This document shows, piece after piece, positions 46,401-56,484 of a DNA stretch of 64,000 nt. The DNA is from Corallium rubrum. Taxonomy: Eukaryota; Cnidaria; Anthozoa; Scleralcyonacea; Coralliidae. Under the pieces are notes generated by a model. It was not told where the DNA came from. It searched no databases and worked only from the letters and a program-made list of their open reading frames with translations. Position numbers and translations under genes: made by a program. Positions within the stretch are counted from its first letter, which is position 1; each line of letters opens with the position of its first letter. The stretch lies in the NCBI GenBank assembly GCA_964035015.1, contig OZ036015.1, positions 1,579,501 through 1,643,500 on the forward strand, given 5' to 3'.

Positions 46401-46465
46401 ATATCTTATACAAAATAAACGTTCCTACCTCCGGTTATAATGACGCTTGGCTTTGCAGAACTCAT
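34935..46465 (-). CDS. NAD-dependent epimerase/dehydratase-like atypical SDR (3' end not found)
   Basis: Thirteen minus-strand exons: 46429-46465, 44122-44183, 43000-43056, 42350-42404, 41355-41446, 40557-40670, 38450-38541, 38003-38064, 36673-36725, 36284-36410, 36042-36127, 35665-35778 and 34935-35036. All have GT/AG borders and compatible phases, giving 351 residues. The protein starts MSSAKPSVIITGGLGFIG, with the GxxGxxG Rossmann nucleotide loop. Then come IRAVDKVPPQTAWLN, FDFCINFAAETKYGQ, GVKRYIEVSTAQVY, LNYVIVRPGIVYGFGD, NTVHVDDVCRALW and TPLSPYLDQ. This pattern matches, from memory, an SDR family common in fungi and present in some invertebrates. The expected YxxxK is not canonical (KYKLKVEEEL), so the catalytic chemistry is uncertain. 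The last short exon after TTESLKE was not located. No inactivating lesion was seen in the 13 exons. Confidence 0.92.
35061..35608. mobile_element. pogo/Tigger-like MITE 2
   Basis: TACAGTCAACTCTCGTTATA and the right end GCGAGAGTTGACTATA, with sub-terminal GCGGACATCC / GGGTGTCCGC. It lies in intron 12 of the epimerase-like gene. Confidence 0.8.
36785..37345. mobile_element. Degenerate PLE terminal repeats, inverted
   Basis: CGAAATATAGTAAGGTTATA at the left and TAACCTTACTATTAATTGCG at the right flank sequence with mutated cores (GAGTGAAGGCC, CGCTCAAAACGTTAGACTCC). Confidence 0.6.
37382..37832. mobile_element. hAT-like MITE with 8-bp target duplication
   Basis: The ends TAGAGGTGAGCCGAT and ATCGGCTCACCTCTA are inverted. 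GAAAACAT precedes the left end (37374-37381) and follows the right end (37833-37840), an 8-bp target-site duplication typical of hAT transposons. It sits in intron 8 of the epimerase-like gene. Confidence 0.9.
38143..38430 (+). mobile_element. tRNA-derived SINE copy 1
   Basis: The head GGTGGCACAGTGGTTAGCGC (A box) and ACCCGGGTTCAATTCCTGC (B box) is followed by a body with AGGTTTCCTCCGGGTACTCC and a tail ATAAATAAGATTAGTTTAG. It matches 39928-40195. Confidence 0.85.
38568..39875. mobile_element. GTGGCG-ended MITE copy 1 with insertions
   Basis: It begins CAGTGGTGTCACCAGACCTG and ends CCTAGCGATGCCACTG. The interior matches 55572-56274 (TTAATTCTATATAATAG, TTTGGACGCCCAAACCGG). It is interrupted by an inverted GCAGGCCTGCAAATAA element (about 38660-39165) and a PLE terminal repeat (39300-39455). 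Confidence 0.75.
39300..39455 (+). mobile_element. PLE terminal repeat with hammerhead-like core
   Basis: The core CTGACGA-GAAA lies at 39328-39351. It is followed by ACGTTAGACCACTTACGT, in which ACGU/ACGU can form a 4-bp stem III, and ends at GCAGCACACTACTTTTAT. Confidence 0.65.
39928..40440 (+). mobile_element. tRNA-derived SINE copy 2 split by a PLE terminal repeat
   Basis: GGTGGCACAGTGGTCACC and the body to about 40195 match the 38143 SINE, with part of the head deleted. A minus-strand PLE terminal repeat (about 40195-40325, core 40289-40312) follows, and a SINE-tail fragment (GTAGTAACACTGGATCAAT) resumes to 40440. Confidence 0.75.
40459..40497. repeat. (TA)n microsatellite
   Basis: An AT dinucleotide run 60 bp from exon 6 of the epimerase-like gene. 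Confidence 0.9.
40740..41220. repeat. Degenerate GATGGTGGTAGATT repeat
   Basis: Irregular repeats of GATGGTGGTAGATTGTG, with an inserted ~130-bp stretch that has no repeats. Confidence 0.8.
41561..42330. mobile_element. pogo/Tigger-like MITE 3 inside an AAT/GAT microsatellite
   Basis: AAT/GAT repeats at 41561-41677 and 42186-42330 flank an element (41678-42185) with ends TACAGTGGAGCCTCTC and GCGAGGCTCCAGTCTGTA and sub-terminal TATAACGCA motifs. Insertion between TA-rich repeats is consistent with TA target choice. Confidence 0.8.
42411..42890 (+). pseudogene. PLE endonuclease C-terminal fragment and 3' end
   Basis: The frame reads NVEKYKAGSNIANHAW, KIDFNNSKIIDK, HRATLESWHTALT and PEQYHFLLKK-stop (42411-42624), typical of PLE/GIY-YIG C-termini. 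The 3' region to 42890 carries GGCTGCAGTCTGGCAGCC-GAAAGC (42773-42802), a hammerhead-like core with a mutated first box (CCGTTGA). It abuts the acceptor of epimerase exon 4. Confidence 0.85.
43296..44095. mobile_element. pogo/Tigger-like MITE 4
   Basis: The ends TACAGTAGAACCTGAGTTTT and AAAACTCAGGTTCTACTGTA are perfect 20-bp inverted repeats, with sub-terminal ACGACCACCTG. At ~800 bp it is the longest of the four relatives, yet no transposase motif was recognised. Confidence 0.88.
44453..44921. mobile_element. Possible GTGGCG-type MITE
   Basis: It begins GGGGCGTCGTGGCTCAG and ends CCCCCCTGACCCCCCAGCCA with CACAACACCACTGC, similar in style to the 38568 and 55572 elements but with diverged interiors. 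Confidence 0.45.
44922..46428. other. Intron 1 remainder of the epimerase-like gene
   Basis: No array or gene was seen. Weak inverted sequence at 45430-45515 (GGTGAGTAATAGCCTCGACT and TTCGGCGAATAATTG) may be a small hairpin. Confidence 0.4.
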
Positions 46466-46760
46466 TGGTAGCAGATCGACTCGATCGTAGTCAAACACTA
46501 TTACTAACTGCTAAAATTGTTGATATCCTTCGAGCCTGATTTGAAATCAATCGCTTTGATCAAATTATACACAAGCTGTCGACGAACAATCTTCTGAATG
46601 AGTTGTGTTTGTACAGTCGCTGTTAAAGGATTTCTATAAACGTGTACTAGTGTCAGTTATGACTGATGGCCGGACAAGACACTTGCAAACGAGAGGAAGT
46701 GGAGCAAATAAATCTATTCTTCTCATGGGAGATACCGCTGAGGAGTTAGCTGCGCCATAA

Positions 46761-47000
46761 ACTTCGTTCGTTCGTTCGTTCGTTCATTCGTTCGTTCGTT
46801 CGTTCGTTCGTTCGTTCGTTCGTTCGTTCGTTCGTTCGTTCGTTCGTTCGTTCGTTCGTTCGTCCGTCCGTCCGTCCGTCCGTCCGTCCGTCCGTCCGTC
46901 CGTCCGTCCGTCCGTCCGTCCGTCCGTCCGTCCGTCCGTCCGTCCGTCCGTCCGTCCGTCCGTCCGTCCGTCCGTCCGTCCGTCCGTCCGTCCGTCCGTT
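46761..47000. repeat. Tetranucleotide array (CGTT)n then (CGTC)n
   Basis: A run of TTCG units to 46861, then an abrupt switch to TCCG to 46998, about 300 bp upstream of the epimerase start codon. It is the same motif family as 27221-27611. Confidence 0.96.
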
Positions 47001-47229
47001 CTGAAATAACTCAAATATGAAATCAAGAATTTTTAATTTAAAATGAAAATATCAATTAAAAATATCGTAAAATAAACAATGTTTCAGCCAATTTAAATTT
47101 TGATAATTTTCTTCAAAAACACTGTAGGACTCTCCTCCTTCGTCCATTTGTAATTGTTGATTTTGCTTTGAAATAGCTTTGTTTTTCTTGGTCACAAAAG
47201 CTGGATAATCTGGCATCTTGTAAGCCATC

Positions 47230-47400
47230 CGAAATTGCAACTCGCCTCGCAACGATTCAGTGACCATTGCACAGCATGTTACACGGTGCAATGATTCATG
47301 CTACTTGTTTTGCAACGCCGCTGCGAGACAAGATGCATGAAGACAAGTTGCATGAAGAATTGCACCGTGTAACAGAGACTTAAAAATCAAAATACAATAG
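47230..47400. repeat. Inverted GTTACACGGTGCAA element
   Basis: AATTGCAACTCGCCTCGCAA and GCATGTTACACGGTGCAATG are mirrored by GCACCGTGTAACAG near 47367. It is a small MITE, and the spacer at 25190-25240 has a similar GTGTAAC/TTGCA composition. Confidence 0.5.
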
Positions 47401-47766
47401 TAACCAAGCCTATATTATTATATAAGGGCGCACTTAAGTTGGAGCCAGGCTCTGTTGTGCTAACCCGCACCATTTTATTTTATTTTTCTTGTATGGTGGA
47501 AGTTATGTAAATAAGTAAATAAATAAATATATAATTTCAAGGCCAGCCTCGTGTAAACGAAAGCCCATTTACACCACGCTTGACTTTTAATGCGGCTCGG
47601 TTAAATTGTTACCCGTAGGCCGTACCAATTTTATCTATGCTCGGACCTCATTGTAAATACAGTAAGCACCCGCAGGCCTGACGAGAAGGGGAGTCAGCCT
47701 GGTTGTTAAGCAGAGGCCCACGGTCGAAAGGGGCCCAGTTTTAACAAATTGATACAAAAGAATACA

Positions 47767-48395
47767 TTAAGTGCCTATATCACTTGTGGGGTTTTAACTT
47801 ATTTAAAATACAGCAGAAAAAATCGGTTAATAAGTTATTTTGCCGTTTTTGATTTAGTGAAATAGTTCCTGACATATTGGCTTCTGAACATGCCAATTCT
47901 CAAAAATTTCCGTCGTTCATTTTAACAACAATCGAAATATGGTATAGTAGGTTAATACTGCCGAAACAGAGAACGTGAGTGGTCTAACGTTTCGAGCGAA
48001 GGCCCTTCGTCAGAGAGAAACGTTTCTCTCTGACGAAGGGCCTTCGCTCGAAACGTTAGACCACTTACGTTCTCTGTTTCGGCAGTATTAACCTACTATA
48101 CCATATTTCGATTGTTGTTTCAACACTGCCTACGCAGCACACTACTTTTATTACACTATTTGGTTCATTTTAACACCTTGGGGGCCTGGGACTCAGGAAC
48201 GAGTCAATCCAAAACAACTACGTTTCGGCTTATTGAGTCACAAAAACACATATGTTTGACTGAAAAATGTCGAGCTTACACCCGTTTTCTCAGAAACTAT
48301 TAAAGTAAATCAAAAACGGCAAAATAACTTATTAAGTAACTTTTTTTGCTCTATTCAAATACGTTAAAACCCCACAAGTGATATAAGCACTTTAA
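47767..48395. mobile_element. TTAA-flanked MITE carrying an inverted PLE repeat pair
   Basis: The ends TTAAGTGCCTATATCACTTG and CAAGTGATATAAGCACTTTAA (last 20) are inverted with TTAA borders. Sub-terminal AATAAGTTATTTTGCCG is inverted. The inserted pair (47926-48165) has back-to-back cores at 47990-48013 (minus) and 48030-48053 (plus), separated by only 16 bases. Confidence 0.8.
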
Positions 48396-48429
48396 ACTAT
48401 TGAACAATAAATTCAGTTCTATAATAATC

Positions 48430-48620
48430 AACAACTGAAGATTCAGGTGCATCGGAGCATCGCGGGTTCGAATCCCAACTGGGCCAAGTAGAGTTTTCTC
48501 TACTTGTCTGGTATGGTTCGGCGGTTCACCTCTTGGAGTAACACCTTAATATTATTCTCCACCTGAGTTCACTGTCCCAATAATCATTTGAAACTGAAGT
48601 TTCAGTATTGACTATTACAT
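48430..48620 (+). mobile_element. tRNA-like SINE remnant
   Basis: CATCGCGGGTTCGAATCCCA is a good B box. AGTAGAGTTTTCTCTACTTG is a perfect short hairpin. The A box is not clear. Confidence 0.5.
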
Positions 48621-49325
48621 TGCATTGGGTCCCTAAATATGGATTTGTCACTGTCATGGTACCGGTTGATTATGTATACGGCTTCATTAGTGACGTTGGG
48701 TTCTTTATGGCTTTGCTATTACTGTCATGGCGCTCTCTATAGCCTTTTCAATTCACTACAATGTGTTAATTTACAGTTTGATTAAATAAGAGGGGACACA
48801 AAGGGGGTATTAAAAGGCCCACAAACATTTCTTGATCAGGGGCCCAAAATTTCTCTCGGCTGGCCTGTGCACCCAGGTTACCGTAGCGTCCTTGTAAACA
48901 TGACAAAGAAAGAAACAAGAAATGTACGAGAATTAGGGTAACGCGGTTGCTAGGGTAACCCTATCTCCTTGTAATTAGTTACTGTAAAACTCTGAATGAT
49001 TATTATCTTTTTCTTTTTGCTGTTAGATTATGGAAAAAAGAACGAGGAAAATGTTTTTTCCGCCGGCTGAAGAATGCAAAGACGTAATGACTTATAATTA
49101 TATATAGACTATATATAGTTATATAACTTATAATAGAAGCTCAAATTTGTGGTAACACCAATTGACTCAGGCCTTCATCAGAGAAAATGCCAACATCGTG
49201 TTGGCTCACATCATAGAAACAAAAGCAAACTAGAATAACACAATAGTTACGTGTTTACGTTTATTCTCAAATTAATTAAATTGCATAATGCCGGAGTCAG
49301 TATTCTTGACCAAAGAGAGCTAACT

Positions 49326-49326
<1 letters not shown>
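48621..49326. other. Gene-free segment with small repeat pieces
   Basis: GGGTAACGCGGTTGCTAGGGTAACCCT near 48937-48963 recalls the 14858 MITE. CAGGCCTTCATCAGAG at 49169 is a truncated hammerhead-type end on the minus strand. Confidence 0.45.
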
Positions 49327-49378
<52 letters not shown>

Positions 49379-49643
49379 CATCATCATCATTGTCGTCGTC
49401 GTCATCATCATCATCATCATCATCATCGTCGTTGTCGTCGTCGTCATCATCATCATCATATCATCATCATCATCGTTGTCGTCGTCGTCGTCATCATCAT
49501 CATCATCATCATCATCTTTGTCGTCGTCATCATCATCATATCATCATCATCATCATCGTTGTCGTCGTCGTCATCATCATCATCATCTTTGTCGTCGTCA
49601 TCATCATCATATCATCATCATCGTTGTCGTCGTCGTCATCATC

Positions 49644-49675
<32 letters not shown>

Positions 49676-49690
49676 CATCTTCGTGATCAT
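49327..49690. repeat. (CAT)n/(CGT)n trinucleotide array
   Basis: About 360 bp of CAT with interspersed blocks of CGT and CTT. All long open frames are low complexity. Confidence 0.95.
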
Positions 49691-49777
49691 CATCAGTGTT
49701 GTCACCACAAATTCTCATTTGTATTACTACTTGTCACCATGTAAACTTTCAAAGAATTATAAAATTTACGTTTTGTA

Positions 49778-49905
49778 AGTGCAGTGCAGCGCAGTGCAGT
49801 GCAGCGCAGTGCAGTACAGTACAGGGCAGCGCGGTGCAGTGCAGTGCAGTAGTGCAGTGCAGTGCAGTGCAGCGCAGTGCAGCACAGTGCAGTGCACAGT
49901 GTATA
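49778..49905. repeat. Pentanucleotide (GTGCA)n/(GCGCA)n
   Basis: About 125 bp of AGTGC/AGCGC pentamers, the same family as 28395-28520. Confidence 0.93.
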
Positions 49906-49964
49906 ACTGAACTCAAAATTTCATTATTTAGAAGCATTATTCATTTAACAAATAAAACATAAAG

Positions 49965-50330
49965 CTCCGTGCATATGTACAGTACTCTTATAAAGGTTCG
50001 TTTGGTGTCATTTGAACACGAAAGAAGTTGAGTAGAGGCACGAGGCGATAGCCGATACAGTACTTCTTTCGTGTTCAAATGACGTCAAACGAACCTTTAT
50101 AAGAGTACATACCCACAGGAGCGGTATGTTTTATTTGTTTTATAAAATAAGAAGAAGAAAAAACGAGCTAAAAGTGGGATAGTTTTGAAAGTTCGCTAGA
50201 TTCTCCCACCAGGTGACGCCATCCTACGTCACTCCACACCATTTTACGTCATTCATGACCTTCATACTCTTATAAATGCATGGAGCCCAGCCAATCAGAG
50301 CGTGCATAAAGGACACCTTATTTTATAATC
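49965..50330. mobile_element. Palindromic MITE
   Basis: TACTCTTATAAAGGTTCGTT at the left and the inverse at 50090-50108 form the inner arms, with CTTTCGTGTTCAAATGACG also paired. Confidence 0.7.
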
Positions 50331-51594
50331 ATAATTAAAACAAATGCAAAACAACTATAAACTTAATCTGTATCCATTAAAGACAAACTAAAACATTTTT
50401 TTTTTCATTAGTCTAATTTGATTGGGCGACTCATCGGGTCAAAGGGCCGCACTATAAAGGCCCTAGAAAAAAAGACAGCATGCCATTTGCAAATCGTGGG
50501 GTACAGGAAAGGAAAGGTATTTCTTATATATTTTTTTGTAGTTATTTTTATGTAGTATTTCTTATAGTTATTTTGAAGAATCAACACAATCTAAGCCATT
50601 AAAACTAGTTAAACTATTGGATATCGCAGACTCAACACCATATATAAGCTCTCGGACAGGAAGAGGGACAGGAATGAGCTAATCCTAATTAACACCCTAC
50701 TAGAAATACATAAACGCAACAACCCCTCGCCCACTTTTACAAGCTTTTTTGAAACACTAAACACCCAAACACCCACCCACCCCCTGATTGAAATAAGCAC
50801 TCCTGATACAGTATACAGCCACTATAAAAACAAACAGATATAAAAACAAATGATAATCCTCAAGTTCATTATATAATTTACCAATTTCCTGTGCACCGGA
50901 CAGCCATGTTTGAATTTTCCCTTGTGCGCCAAGCTGAATGATTGAATGAACATATATGTAAATGCCAGTACGTATTAATCTTATTACTGACATTGGTGAT
51001 TTTGGTCTAATTTTGTGCGCCAAGTAACAACTAACATATTTTTGTGCACCGATTTGTGCGCCAGCAAAGACAGATTTTCCATGAACATGTGAAGGTCAGA
51101 GCCCCTTCATTCCAAACTGGAATAACGCCATGTTACATACATCTTTTGCAAAGGCAGAATTAAAAAATTACATTTTAATAATTAGTCTGAGATAATTCCT
51201 GAAAGAAGTATTAATAAACAGACCACGTTTCAGTCGAAAATTTGGAAATATAGCCCAGAAAATCGACAAAGCCCATGAGTATTTTTAATAATAAAACGCA
51301 TGCAAAGTCAATGAAAAACATTTTAAGTTAGCTTTAGTTAAGCTGACTTAGTTATAAGCGAAAACTTGAAAACAACATCAGAACATTCTTGGATATATAT
51401 AAATACTAAATAAATATAATTATTAAATAAATGCAATTAATATCCTACCGTTAACTTTAACTGAAATGATTTTGAGACAACTGAGTGACCACAAACACTC
51501 CAATTCAGATCGAGTTTTTGTTTACCATACGGCGTTTGGTTTCTTCAGGTTCTCTGGTTTCGCTTCAAGATATATTAAATCGGCTGTTTGCTTC
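50331..51594. other. Gene-free segment
   Basis: No gene was recognised. GTGCGCCAAG occurs twice (50921, 51015) with GTGCACCG variants, a weak dispersed motif. Confidence 0.4.
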
Positions 51595-52067
51595 CTACCT
51601 CATGTATTTATACTGTATATATATAGGGCGGCGGACGTTCCTAGCAGAAAATTTATTTTCATGCCGGCATTTTGAAATTAGCTCCGATCGTTTGTTGAGC
51701 AAGTTCGCCTTGTTAGCTTTCAGAATAACTAGCTTTTCTTCCAAGCACAGATTACAGCGCCTTGCTCCACTTGTGTAAGGGGCGGCGCGTTTTACAATAG
51801 ACCAATTTACGTGGAATGGTTTCCCTTTGATTTTAAGTCCCAAACGTACTTTGATAGTTCAGTTTCGTTCTTGTATTTCTCGTCATGGAAAGATTTCTGG
51901 TGGTTGTTGAAGCGTTGCTTGAAGTTGTTGGCTGTCATTCCTATGTATTGTTTTGTTGTGTCTGTTTCATCGGTTGTTGTCGTGACATCAGCTTTGTAGA
52001 TGACTCCTGCAACCATGCAGTTTCCTTTCAAGGGGCAATCGGTTTTATTTCTGCAGCTGCAAGTTTG

Positions 52068-52070
<3 letters not shown>
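51595..52070 (-). pseudogene. PLE GIY-YIG endonuclease fragment, frameshifted
   Basis: The upstream frame has CSCRNKTDCPLKGNCM, AGVIYKADVTTTT, KQYIGMTANNFKQRFNNH and TELSKYVWDLKSKG. The next frame continues KPFHVNWSIVKRAAPYTSG, RRCNLCLEEKLVIL and NKRSELISKCRH. The change of frame is near 51830. These are the Cys-rich linker, GIY-YIG core and CxxC tail of a Penelope-like endonuclease. A long in-frame Asn run (AAC codons) lies immediately upstream. Confidence 0.88.
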
Positions 52071-52339
<269 letters not shown>

Positions 52340-52453
52340 AATCTCTCGAACTTATCCCACGCAATCTCGCGCGTGCGACGGTGTCACGTGTGCCGCGATC
52401 TCACGCGTGCCACGCAATATAAACAGAAGTTATAGTCAAACTTTTTCAGTTGC

Positions 52454-52477
52454 CTGATGATCGCTTAACGCGTGAAA
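52454..52477 (+). ncRNA. Possible hammerhead-like core
   Basis: CTGATGA, then CGC/GCG stem II with a UUAAC loop, then GAAA. The orientation is opposite to the adjacent PLE frame, and stem III pairs only A-U and C-G. Weak. Confidence 0.35.
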
Positions 52478-53132
52478 CTCGGAGTAGCAACGTTCATTTT
52501 CTAAATAAAATGTGTATATATATATACAAATATAAACAGGTTTCAGAATTATTTTCAGCTTTTCATCTCGCGTGTAAAGTGGACTCCACGCATGTCGAGA
52601 TTGGCACCCTCACCGGGCTCCGGGCCTTCAGCCCTACGACCGGGCTCGGGGAAAATTGCTAATTGCTGCCCAGTAGAGAGCCTGGGTACGAGGCTGCAGT
52701 GTAAAAACGCCATGGCCTTTTAGTTTTACCTGGCGTTTTTACGTTTTGCTCGCATAATTTTCTTGTGGTCGAAGCTGTTCAAGACTTGACAAGACGTCTG
52801 GTCAGGCGTTCACTCGGGCTACTGCAAAATCACAGGTCCTGAAGTGTTATCGACGCTGCAATCAAGTCTAAACACATTGGTCACAGACAAAAGTCAAAAC
52901 ACAATCCAGTTCAGTCTCCGATGGAAAACACAATATATATGAATTTGCAATACACTTATACACTGACAAAACACGATTGCCTGTATTTAACGTATTTCCA
53001 CACATGTACACAGCGTTCATATGTCGAGTCACTTCCGGTATTAAATATCAATATCTATTAACGGCGTGTGCGATTGTAAGCGTATATGTAAGCGATAGCA
53101 ACTTCTAGTTATATTAAGTAATCTTTTAAAGT

Positions 53133-53568
53133 TTAAGTGCTTATGACACAAAAATAAATAAGTTTGTCTTATTTGAAAGAACACATAAAACGCCAAAGTA
53201 ACATCTTTTGCAGTTTTTCGTTTCTTTGCTTCGTTCTGGAGATATTTCAGTTTGTTTGATATACAAATTAAACATTTTGACGTCACATGCGCATAATGAG
53301 TTATCAGAGAAAGATATGCTACAACCTCGTCCCCTCGTAGACATTTTCGCTGTTAAAGTTGACGGAAGTGACGTCTATGCAGGATTAATCTGCAAAGTGG
53401 TTTTTGAACAGACAAATTCCTGCGTAGACGTCACTTCCGTCAACTTTAACAGGGAAAAAGTCCATGAAGATGAAATTTTAGAAAAGGAAGATATATTAAA
53501 AATCTTCTCATCAGGTTCCAAATATCTTAAATATGTAAAATCCCCAATCATGATATAAGCACTTTAAG
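53133..53568. mobile_element. Possible TTAA-flanked MITE with inner hairpin
   Basis: TTAAGTGCTTAT at the left and ATATAAGCACTTTAA at the right resemble the 47767 element. An inner hairpin of ~36-bp arms (GTTAAAGTTGACGGAAGTGA) spans 53350-53452. Confidence 0.6.
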
Positions 53569-53737
53569 CTTTCGGCCTGTTGACTCGTGATGTTCCACAA
53601 AAATAATCTATATTACATTTATATCGCCATGAAAACTTTCAAAGAATTAATCATCAAACTGAACTCTAATTTATTTTTGTGGCAAATCCTGACGAATTGA
53701 GGGCACTTGAACTTGCAAACCTCAATGAAGACCTTAA

Positions 53738-54425
53738 AGTCTTCGTTAACGTTTGCAGGGTCATTTCTGTAAAGCGCTCTCAATTCGTCAGCATTTATGC
53801 CACAAAAATAAAATAGATATCGTTAGAAAGCTATGAATTTGTAGAATACAATGGTGTCTTTGGTTTCGCGATAAACACAAACCGTTAATAGTTGTGAATT
53901 TTTAAATTAAAACCAGAGGGCTTTACTTGGGGCGACTTAAGAACAAAGCGTTTCATTTTGTTCAAATTTTGTTCGATTCCGAGATAAATGTCCAGCAAAA
54001 CGGTATCAGCGTTTTTCTATTTATTGCCTGGTTTCGAATTTATGACTTATTTTGTCCGAATGTTGGTCGAAAAACAGCATTTTTAACTTTGGTCGTCAAT
54101 AAAATCGGCAAAACTCGACATATCAAAAAACGCTGACACCATTTTGCTTGAAATTTATCTCGGAATCAAAGTACAAAAAAAGATTTTGAACAAAATAAAA
54201 CGCTTTTTACTCGAGTCGCCCCGAGTGAAGCCCTCTGCAGGTTTTAATTAAAAAATTCACAACTATTAACGGTTTGTGTTTATCGCGAAACCAAAGACAC
54301 CATTGTATTCTACTGACAAATTCATAGCTTTTTAACGATATCTATGTTATTTTTGTGGCATAAATTCTGACGAATTGAGAGCGCTTTACAGAAATGACCC
54401 TGCAAACCTTAACGAAGACCTTAAA
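53738..54425. repeat. ~690-bp near-perfect fold-back
   Basis: The left arm (CTTCGTTAACGTTTGCAGGG through GGGGCGACTTAAGAAC) is complemented in order by the right arm up to 54425. The centre (CATTTTGTTCAAATTTTG, GATTCCGAGATAAATGT) also pairs with 54130-54205. The frame at 53927-54136 is an artefact. Confidence 0.85.
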
Positions 54426-54769
54426 TCAAGTTTATTGCCTGTTGCATCGTAATACGACTAATGCGTAGATGCTTATAAAAATAAATATTATTTCAGGTAT
54501 TAATCAGGTTATCTCACAAGTGAGCTAAAAAATCTACACATATTTTATATAAAATTTTATTTTTTTTAGAACATGTCGCCCATGGCCCACCTTCTCCTTA
54601 CTGTTCGAGGAGAAGGTGGTTTCAAACAGAAGTTGGACCGAGCAGTAGGCATATTAACGCCGTACTTTGTAGTGGTAAATAAACTTATTATTGCATTACT
54701 GTACAAAAATACTTTGATGACGCGAAGGAGTATATGTATCTGCGCCAAACCCACCACTGTACATGTGAG

Positions 54770-54900
54770 AATCTTGTCAAGATCTTGTGTGATCTTGGAA
54801 AATCTTGTAAGATCTTAAGAAAAATCTTATAAGATTTTTACACGTAGATCTTATAAGATTTTAGCGAGATCTTATAAGATAATTGAAGAGAAAGTACACG
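54770..54900. repeat. AAGATCTTATAAGATTTT dyad repeats
   Basis: Six to seven imperfect copies of AGATCTT(A/G)TAAGAT(C/T)TT. Confidence 0.7.
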
Positions 54901-55267
54901 TTCTCTGACCAAAATAATTTTTATCATGACTCACAAAAACTGTGGTAGATCACACTCACAAGTTTACTATAAGCCACGTTAAAAATACTTACCAGTTTAT
55001 CAGCAATATCCCCTGTCTCCGAAATGTTTTAGTGCAAAACTTTGTCGGAAATATAGAATTTAACGGTTAACTGCAGGAAGATATATCCCAATGGCCAATA
55101 ATACGGCTGTTGAGCCGGACACCGCGGGTCTAAATATTACCCCTGAATCGTCTGTAGGTTTGTGCCATTTTGGAAACTTATACCGTTAGATAGAGCGTTA
55201 AACTCTGTTCAACAAATGTGCATTAAAAAAAATCTTAGAATAGCAACGGAGTCTATAACTGGTCTTT

Positions 55268-55524
55268 CGTGTTTGGTTGCATGAACTGTAGCAATATGCA
55301 AAGTTTCAAGTGATTTTGTTCAATAATCTTAAAAATATTCACGATTTTCGAATATGTCAAATTAGAAAAAAACGAACCATAAGTTATCTCATTTGAATAT
55401 CAAATAAGTCTAAATATCTCAAGAACTAAGTAAAATATGAAAAAGCTGTAAATTGATATTCCCCATTATTTTAAGAGTTCTTTCAAATAAGACAAACTTA
55501 ATTTTCGTTTCATATACACTTTAA
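55268..55524. mobile_element. TTAA fold-back MITE, half copy
   Basis: It matches the right half of 4800-5285 (GGTTGCATGAACTGTAGC through CATATACACT-TTAA). Confidence 0.85.
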
Positions 55525-55571
55525 ACAACTTATATCTTTATAAAGATTGTTGATAAATCTAAACAATTAAC

Positions 55572-56274
55572 CAGTGGCGTCGCCGGACCTGGGAGAGAGG
55601 GGGGAACAAAATGATGACGTCATCGTTATATGACGTCATAGGTATATGACGTCATGGTATATGACGTCATAATTGTTGGTACTTCATGTTAATTCTATAT
55701 AATAGTTTTTATATAGATAATTGTGATTTTAAAATATATATGATCGTTTCGGGTGCATTAACCTTAACCCCCAAACATTCGTAAACTTAACCCAAATTGT
55801 TGTGTGGACCTAACACATAGTAGAAACGCTCTAGGGGGGTCCGGGGGCATGCCCCCCCGGAAAATTTTGAAATTTAGAGTCTCGGAAATGCCATTTCCTA
55901 CATTCTGAGATGTGAATTTTTACATTCTGAGGGGTGATTTTTAAATTCTTGTACGGTTTTTGAAAAAACTCTCAGATTGTAGTACATAGTTTATATTTTT
56001 GGGCACCTAGTTTGGACGCCCAAACCGGTGTACCGGCGTCTCAAACCGCCTGGATACGGCCCTGAGTGAACTAACGCAAGAAAAGATATGAAAAACACAT
56101 TCACACACTTGTAAACTATTTGTCCAGCTAGCGGTGTGAGCTGAGCACTTGGAATCATTACATACCCCCCCCCCCCCCCCCAACGTTTCTCACCGGATTT
56201 GGAAGAATCTCAAAATTGGTCTTGAAGAGAACTGGGGGGGACGCGTCCCCTCAGTCCCCCCCTAGCGACGCCAC
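55572..56274. mobile_element. GTGGCG-ended MITE copy 2
   Basis: The ends CAGTGGCGTCGCCGG and CTAGCGACGCCACTG are inverted. It has internal GACGTCAT repeats at 55615-55670 and a GGGGGCATGCCCCCCC palindrome at about 55845. It is a more complete relative of 38568-39875. Confidence 0.8.
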
Positions 56275-56484
56275 TGCAATTAACTAAGAAGTGTGAATTG
56301 GATAAGTTGTATACAATATTAACAATACTAAAATAGATTACCCCAGGAGCGTGATCAAACTAAGGTACTTGTCATAGAAAAGTAACTAGACTTAGTCAAT
56401 AATTATAATATATATATCTATCTATCTATATATATTCTTTTTACATTTTAGAGATCATTAAAGAGATCCACAAGCCTTATCCGA

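Noticed and set aside
54573-54818. Plus-strand frame MSPMAHLLLTVRGEGGF
   Set aside because: It follows a possible acceptor but soon enters AAGATCTT repeats; no family was recognised and the reverse frame is equally open.
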